Source: Pedobacter africanus
GTDB lineage: Bacteria; Bacteroidota; Bacteroidia; Sphingobacteriales; Sphingobacteriaceae
Direction: 5' to 3'
DNA length: 64,000 nt
Assembly: GCF_900176535.1 (NCBI RefSeq)
Contig: NZ_FWXT01000001.1
Coordinates: 2,790,001 to 2,854,000, forward strand
The notes beneath the pieces are model-generated. The model saw nothing but the letters and a program-made list of their open reading frames with translations, did not search any database and was not told where the DNA came from. Positions 59,867 through 64,000 of the stretch are shown here, piece by piece (within the stretch, counting starts at the first letter, position 1; the number at the start of each line of letters is the position of its first letter). The position numbers were made by a program, and so were the translations under genes.

Positions 59867-60706
59867 ATGTGTTGTTTCAGAAATTATATAGCGGTGCTGA
59901 TGTTGTTTCTTTGCTTTAGCGGTTGTAAGAAGATAGCTATGGAGGATTCCTTTTTAAAACCTCGCAGGGTATACGACCTGGCAGTTGAGGGTGGGATCAA
60001 TACGCTGACCAGGCCCCAGTACATCCGGCTTACCAAACCAGCCCTGCATCCCGATTCGACACCTAAGCCCATTTCAAAAGCCTCGGTAGTGGTGAACGAC
60101 GGAAAAACAAATATGGTGTTCCGGGAAACGACTACAGCAGGTGTGTATACGGTAACAAACCTTAACGATCCGAACTACAACTATGCCTACACGCTAACCA
60201 TAAAATACGACAATAAAACTTATACTGCTGTAGACACCCTGAGACAGGTAGTCAATATTGTAGACGATTTTTTACCACTGTCGGCGCGCCAGCGCAGCGA
60301 AACCAAAACCGTAGATGGCACCATTCCCAAACATACATTCGGCTATGTTAACCCTAATAAATGGTTCATAGCCTACCAGGATATCCCCCTCTGGAACCCG
60401 GCAAAATTTGATCAGACCAAATATTACAGCTACACACATATCCTTGGTTCACCGAATTCCTTATATCCTCTCAACAACCTGAAAAGAACATTTACATTGG
60501 GGCAGGACGACTATATCTCGATATACAAAATTTCCCTGTCGGAAAATTATGCAAAATACCTTTATGCCGTGTTCATGGAGACCGACTGGAGTGGCCTGTT
60601 TTCGAGCGTGCCGGTAAATGTTGAGGGAAATATTTCCGGGAATGCGCAGGGATATTTCTCCGTAAGTGATGTGGACATGCGGAGGTACAAGGCCCGGGAG
60701 CTGTAA
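59867..60706 (+). CDS. DUF4249 domain lipoprotein
   Basis: 279 residues from the ATG at 59867; an in-frame TTG at 59855 lies inside the previous stop region. The lipobox FSGC at about 17-20 makes it an outer-membrane lipoprotein. The family signature appears as VVVNDGKTNMVFRE, GVYTVTNL and YTLTIKYDNKTYTA, with an early Ig-like repeat. DUF4249 proteins regularly follow FecR-linked TonB receptors of this class and are thought to be accessory surface lipoproteins, by analogy with SusD, although no activity is known. Confidence 0.86.
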   Translation: MCCFRNYIAVLMLFLCFSGCKKIAMEDSFLKPRRVYDLAVEGGINTLTRPQYIRLTKPALHPDSTPKPISKASVVVNDGKTNMVFRETTTAGVYTVTNLNDPNYNYAYTLTIKYDNKTYTAVDTLRQVVNIVDDFLPLSARQRSETKTVDGTIPKHTFGYVNPNKWFIAYQDIPLWNPAKFDQTKYYSYTHILGSPNSLYPLNNLKRTFTLGQDDYISIYKISLSENYAKYLYAVFMETDWSGLFSSVPVNVEGNISGNAQGYFSVSDVDMRRYKAREL

Positions 60707-60764
60707 CATTTTAAACATTAGGGGTCGCTTTGTTGTTAATCCATGACAGTTTAACAAGAACAGC

Positions 60765-62549
60765 ATGGCCGATAAAAAAGCTAATTATAGATTCTGGAAA
60801 TGGGTAGGTGGCATTTTGTGCGCCTTACTCATCATTGTTGGAGCCGCTGCCTGGTACCTGAGCGCAAAATGGAAGCCCATCATTACCACTAAATTAAAAG
60901 CAGCTGTTTATGACAAATCCCGGCATCTTTATACCCTCGAATTTAAAGATGTCAGCATTAACCCTCTTACAGGAAGTGCTGCCTTGCATGAGGTATCACT
61001 GTTACCCGACACCGGTGTATACCGGCAGTTAAAGATGGCAGACCTTGCGCCGGCCAATATTTTTCAGTTGAAACTGAAAAAATTGCAGATCAGCAGGCTG
61101 GGGATTTTAACGGCATGGTTCAAAAAGAAAATCGCTATGAACGCCATTGTACTGGAAAACCCCTCCATCAATATGGTTCACTACCAGATCCGAAAAAAAA
61201 GAGACAAGGATACCACCGATTTGTACAAAATGATCGCTGAGCAGTTTCGTTCTTTACACGTTAGAACGATCCGGGTTGTGAATGCTGATTTCGACTATAT
61301 CGATGGGGCAACCTCAAAAAAACTAAATTCTGTGAAGCACCTGAACCTGTATATAGACGATTTTCTGGTGGATTCCCTTTCGCATTCGGATACCCTGAGG
61401 TCGTATTATGCTAAGGATATCCGCTTTGAACTGACGGGCTACAGGTCGCTAAGCAAAGATAAAATGTATACTATGAAAGTGGATTCAGTCAAAGGATCGG
61501 TTAAAGAAAAATCCATCACTGTTACGGGCTTTCAAATGATCCCGATGTACCCTGAGCTCGAATTCTCACGCAGGTACACTTATGGAAAAGACCGTTATGA
61601 CCTGCTCTTCAATAAAATCAGTGTCACAGGGATGGATTTTGCCAGGCTTGATGCAGATGGATCTGTTCATGCCAAAGCCCTGAGCCTGGGCCCTGCAAAG
61701 GTTGGCATTTTTGTAAACAGGGAGCTGCCGCCGCCACCAAATTTCAACAAGGTCAGAAATTTCCCTCATGTAGCCTTAAAGCGGCTTGGGGTTTCTGCGA
61801 TTATAGATACTGTGAAACTGAAAAATATCGACCTGGCTTATACAGAGTACAACCCCATTAGCCAGAAAAAAGGTACTGCTTACTTTCAGAATATTAAAGG
61901 AAACATTTTAAATGTGACCAACGATTCTCTGCAGCTGTCCAGAAATAACCATGCTATAGCCGAACTGTCGGCCCTGGCTATGAAAACCAGCCAGATTGAT
62001 GTGCGGATAGATTTTAACCTTACGGCAAAAAATGCGGCCTTCAGCTATAGGGGCCGGGTAGGGTCAATGAATATGAAAACCCTGAACCCAATGGCCAGGG
62101 ACATGGGGCTGGTAGAGATAGAAAGCGGGCAGATGCAGAAGGCTGATTTTAATATTAATGCCAACGCAGGAGGATCTTCTGGGACCGTAAATTTCTACTA
62201 TACCGATCTTAAAATAAAGCTCCTTAAAGAAGGAGAAGAGGGCTTACCCGCTAAAAAGAAAAGCTTTCTTTCTTTTCTGGCTAATGAGCTGCTGATAAAA
62301 GATGCCAATCCGGCAAAGGGGGAAGTGGCGAGGACCGCGCGGATTAGCTTTCAAAGAACGCCTGCGGCCTCGTTTTTTAACCTGATGTGGAAAAGCTTTT
62401 TTATAGGTATGCGTGAAATTGTAGGGATTGGAGTAGTGCCTGTAAAAACACCTGAAGAGGCCATGGAAAAGGTTAAGGATAAGAAACAGGAACGAAAGGA
62501 AAAGCGGGAGGCGAAAAAGCAGGAACGACTGAAGAAAAAAGGAGAATAA
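60765..62549 (+). CDS. AsmA/DUF748-like inner-membrane-anchored protein 1
   Basis: 594 residues. One N-terminal helix (about 12-31, GGILCALLIIVGAAAWYL) anchors a long periplasmic part made of beta strands, with repeated short motifs such as LYTLEFKDVSINPLTGSA and VSLLPDTGVYRQL. The C-terminus is extremely basic (KKQERKEKREAKKQERLKKK). The fold order fits the AsmA/TamB-like beta-groove superfamily that handles lipids or envelope proteins, but sequence evidence is indirect. A paralogue starts 30 bases downstream. A position right after the receptor operon may mean cotranscription (58-base gap). Confidence 0.65.
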   Translation: MADKKANYRFWKWVGGILCALLIIVGAAAWYLSAKWKPIITTKLKAAVYDKSRHLYTLEFKDVSINPLTGSAALHEVSLLPDTGVYRQLKMADLAPANIFQLKLKKLQISRLGILTAWFKKKIAMNAIVLENPSINMVHYQIRKKRDKDTTDLYKMIAEQFRSLHVRTIRVVNADFDYIDGATSKKLNSVKHLNLYIDDFLVDSLSHSDTLRSYYAKDIRFELTGYRSLSKDKMYTMKVDSVKGSVKEKSITVTGFQMIPMYPELEFSRRYTYGKDRYDLLFNKISVTGMDFARLDADGSVHAKALSLGPAKVGIFVNRELPPPPNFNKVRNFPHVALKRLGVSAIIDTVKLKNIDLAYTEYNPISQKKGTAYFQNIKGNILNVTNDSLQLSRNNHAIAELSALAMKTSQIDVRIDFNLTAKNAAFSYRGRVGSMNMKTLNPMARDMGLVEIESGQMQKADFNINANAGGSSGTVNFYYTDLKIKLLKEGEEGLPAKKKSFLSFLANELLIKDANPAKGEVARTARISFQRTPAASFFNLMWKSFFIGMREIVGIGVVPVKTPEEAMEKVKDKKQERKEKREAKKQERLKKKGE

Positions 62550-62579
62550 AAATGTATATTGGGGTTAAACTACTTGCCT

Positions 62580-64000
62580 ATGACCGTAAAAACCCGTCAA
62601 AAATACATGATCCTTAAGTGGTTTGGCGTCGGGTTACTCTTTGGTATAGCGTTTCTGGCCGCCATGACCTGGTACCTCAGTATTAAATTGAAGCCTATCA
62701 TCACCAGGGAAATAAAAGAACTCGTGGCCACGTCAACGGAGCAGCTTTATCACATAGAATTTTCTTCTGTAAGCACCAATGTCTTAACCGGTATATCTGC
62801 CCTGCATGAAGTAACGATTATTCCTGATACCAACGTCTACCATCAGCTGATTGCCTTAAAGCGGGCACCCAATAACCTTTACAAAATAAAGCTGAAGAAA
62901 CTTGCGGTCAGAAATTTCCATGCCTGGCGGGTATGGCGGGAAAAGAAACTGAATATAGACCTGCTGTTGTTTGACAACCCCTGTGTGGTAATGACCAACC
63001 GGCAGTTCGATTTTAATGAAAATAAATTGCCACATCCCAGAAAATCGCCGTACGACTACATTTCCAAATACCTGAAGGAATTGCGCATCGAAACCATAGA
63101 TTTTAAAAATGCCAGCTTTAAATACATCAATAAGAACAGTGCGAAGCCCGAAACGGACTCGATAGCAAACCTGAATGTTACGCTGAAAGACTGGCTGATC
63201 GATGCCCATTCGGCTGCGGATAAAAGCAGATTGTACCTGCTGAAGGATGTGGTCATCAACCTCAAGGATTATACATTTGCCACGCCCGATAGTTTATACC
63301 ATGTGAACCTGAACCAGCTGGATTTTTCAGCGTCCACAGGCGAGCTGAACATCAAGCGTTTTATGATTGTTCCCCGTTTGGATGAAATGACTTTTGCGGA
63401 TCCGCTTGGCTATGCAAAAGACCGCTACAATGTGCAGATGAGTAATATTAACCTGAAAGGGATCAACCTGCCATTGTACATTTTAAAGCAGGAGCTTTTT
63501 GCCCGGGAGATGAATGTGGCAAACGGGTCTGTTGCGGTACTGAACAACAATGCCTTCCCGAAAAAGGTGGAACTGAAAACCGGACGCTATCCGCAGCAAC
63601 TGCTGCAAAAGGCAAAAGGACAGCTCACGATAGAAAAACTTAATCTGAGCAATATTGACATCAGCTATTCTGAGTTTAATCCAAAAAGCGGGCATAAAGG
63701 TACAGTTACTTTTGCACAGACTTCGGGAAGTGTAAGCAATGTAACCAATGTGGAAAGGACTAAAGCCAAAAACCCGGTAATGGAGGCCGGTTTTACCACC
63801 TATCTGATGGGCTCAGGGAAGCTGGACCTGAATTTTAAGGCCAATCTGGATGCTAAAGATGGCGCTTTTTCGTATTCGGGAGTGCTGACCAACCTGGACG
63901 GGCGTACCCTGAACCGCATGACCAAGCCGCTGGGACTGGTAAAGGTGAACAGCGGAAATTTTAAAAAGCTCGAATTTGCTATTGAAGCGAATGACAGGGA
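62580..64000 (+). CDS. AsmA/DUF748-like protein 2, C-terminal part beyond the window
   Basis: An ATG at 62580 opens a frame that stays open to the window end (473 codons plus two bases), so the gene is truncated. A single helix (about 13-33) is followed by a sequence clearly homologous to the previous protein: both have WYLS-K-KPIIT after the helix, then a block with LTG-SALHEV and P-T-VY-QL, and later Y-E-NP-S-KGT-F. A tandem duplication is therefore likely. It starts 30 bases after its paralogue's stop. The function is unknown, with an envelope lipid or protein role inferred from the superfamily. Confidence 0.7.
   Translation, partial: MTVKTRQKYMILKWFGVGLLFGIAFLAAMTWYLSIKLKPIITREIKELVATSTEQLYHIEFSSVSTNVLTGISALHEVTIIPDTNVYHQLIALKRAPNNLYKIKLKKLAVRNFHAWRVWREKKLNIDLLLFDNPCVVMTNRQFDFNENKLPHPRKSPYDYISKYLKELRIETIDFKNASFKYINKNSAKPETDSIANLNVTLKDWLIDAHSAADKSRLYLLKDVVINLKDYTFATPDSLYHVNLNQLDFSASTGELNIKRFMIVPRLDEMTFADPLGYAKDRYNVQMSNINLKGINLPLYILKQELFAREMNVANGSVAVLNNNAFPKKVELKTGRYPQQLLQKAKGQLTIEKLNLSNIDISYSEFNPKSGHKGTVTFAQTSGSVSNVTNVERTKAKNPVMEAGFTTYLMGSGKLDLNFKANLDAKDGAFSYSGVLTNLDGRTLNRMTKPLGLVKVNSGNFKKLEFAIEANDR

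Noticed and set aside
1..64000. tRNA, rRNA, CRISPR arrays, insertion sequences, prophage or defence genes
   Set aside because: I saw no TTCGA-type tRNA arms in gene-free DNA, no regular short repeats and no transposase, integrase or phage-like product. Short or diverged RNA genes could still be missed by eye; tRNAscan-SE and Rfam searches would decide.

Overview
The window reads as an ordinary chromosomal segment of a Bacteroidota bacterium, most likely a Sphingobacteriaceae member close to Pedobacter. The reasons are TAnnTTTG promoter elements with no Shine-Dalgarno sequences, a PorP/SprF plus 'type B' type IX secretion pair, barrel proteins with carboxypeptidase-like N-terminal domains, an ECF sigma/FecR/TonB-receptor/DUF4249 operon, and a B-type succinate dehydrogenase written C-A-B. 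I see no rRNA, tRNA, CRISPR, insertion sequence or phage gene. Taxonomy is inferred from family content only.

Layout. 1-9.4 kb: the end of a DUF4153 membrane protein, a Pif1-like helicase, dapF, a DegP-type protease and sdhCAB. 9.4-12.2 kb: a BlaI repressor and an M56 membrane metallopeptidase fused to two TonB C-terminal domains and a plug domain, with paired operator-like palindromes and an unlisted 57-residue gene upstream. 12.5-14.3 kb: a LytS/LytTR two-component pair. 14.3-20.6 kb (minus): two outer-membrane barrel receptors, a Nudix hydrolase and PlsC. 20.7-22.7 kb: a one-cysteine thioredoxin-fold protein, clpS and a FabH-like synthase. 22.7-27.6 kb (minus): dcd, a large secreted protein with a plug but no barrel, then an enoyl-CoA isomerase and a 2,4-dienoyl-CoA reductase. 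27.8-30.7 kb: a phosphopantetheinyl transferase, lipB, DUF5684, DUF2752 and an SGNH hydrolase. 30.7-37.6 kb: the RDD / SpoIIM / DUF4129 / DUF4350 / MoxR / DUF58 cluster. 37.6-46.8 kb (minus): sdaA, an MgtC-like protein, PorP/SprF and a 2005-residue PKD adhesin. 46.9-53.9 kb (minus): groES-groEL and the operon miaB - sigma-54 activator - lptE - unknown - secG. 54.1-64 kb: a glycosyltransferase-like protein, then a CHRD lipoprotein, ECF sigma, FecR, TonB receptor, DUF4249 lipoprotein and two paralogous AsmA-like proteins, the last cut by the window end.

How the parts fit. Much of the window concerns the envelope: TonB-dependent uptake, its signalling, LPS and protein export, and type IX secretion. 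The item most worth following up is the BlaI/M56 module. Its sensor carries TonB-type domains, a receptor plug and a C-terminal LKEVVVTG segment that resembles the linker before receptor plugs, so both halves of a TonB-receptor contact may sit in one polypeptide. Other unexpected signals are three genes whose -7 element lies exactly four bases before the ATG, several well-formed inverted repeats at promoters or start codons, and a dienoyl-CoA reductase/enoyl-CoA isomerase pair with the residue signatures of the mitochondrial enzymes.
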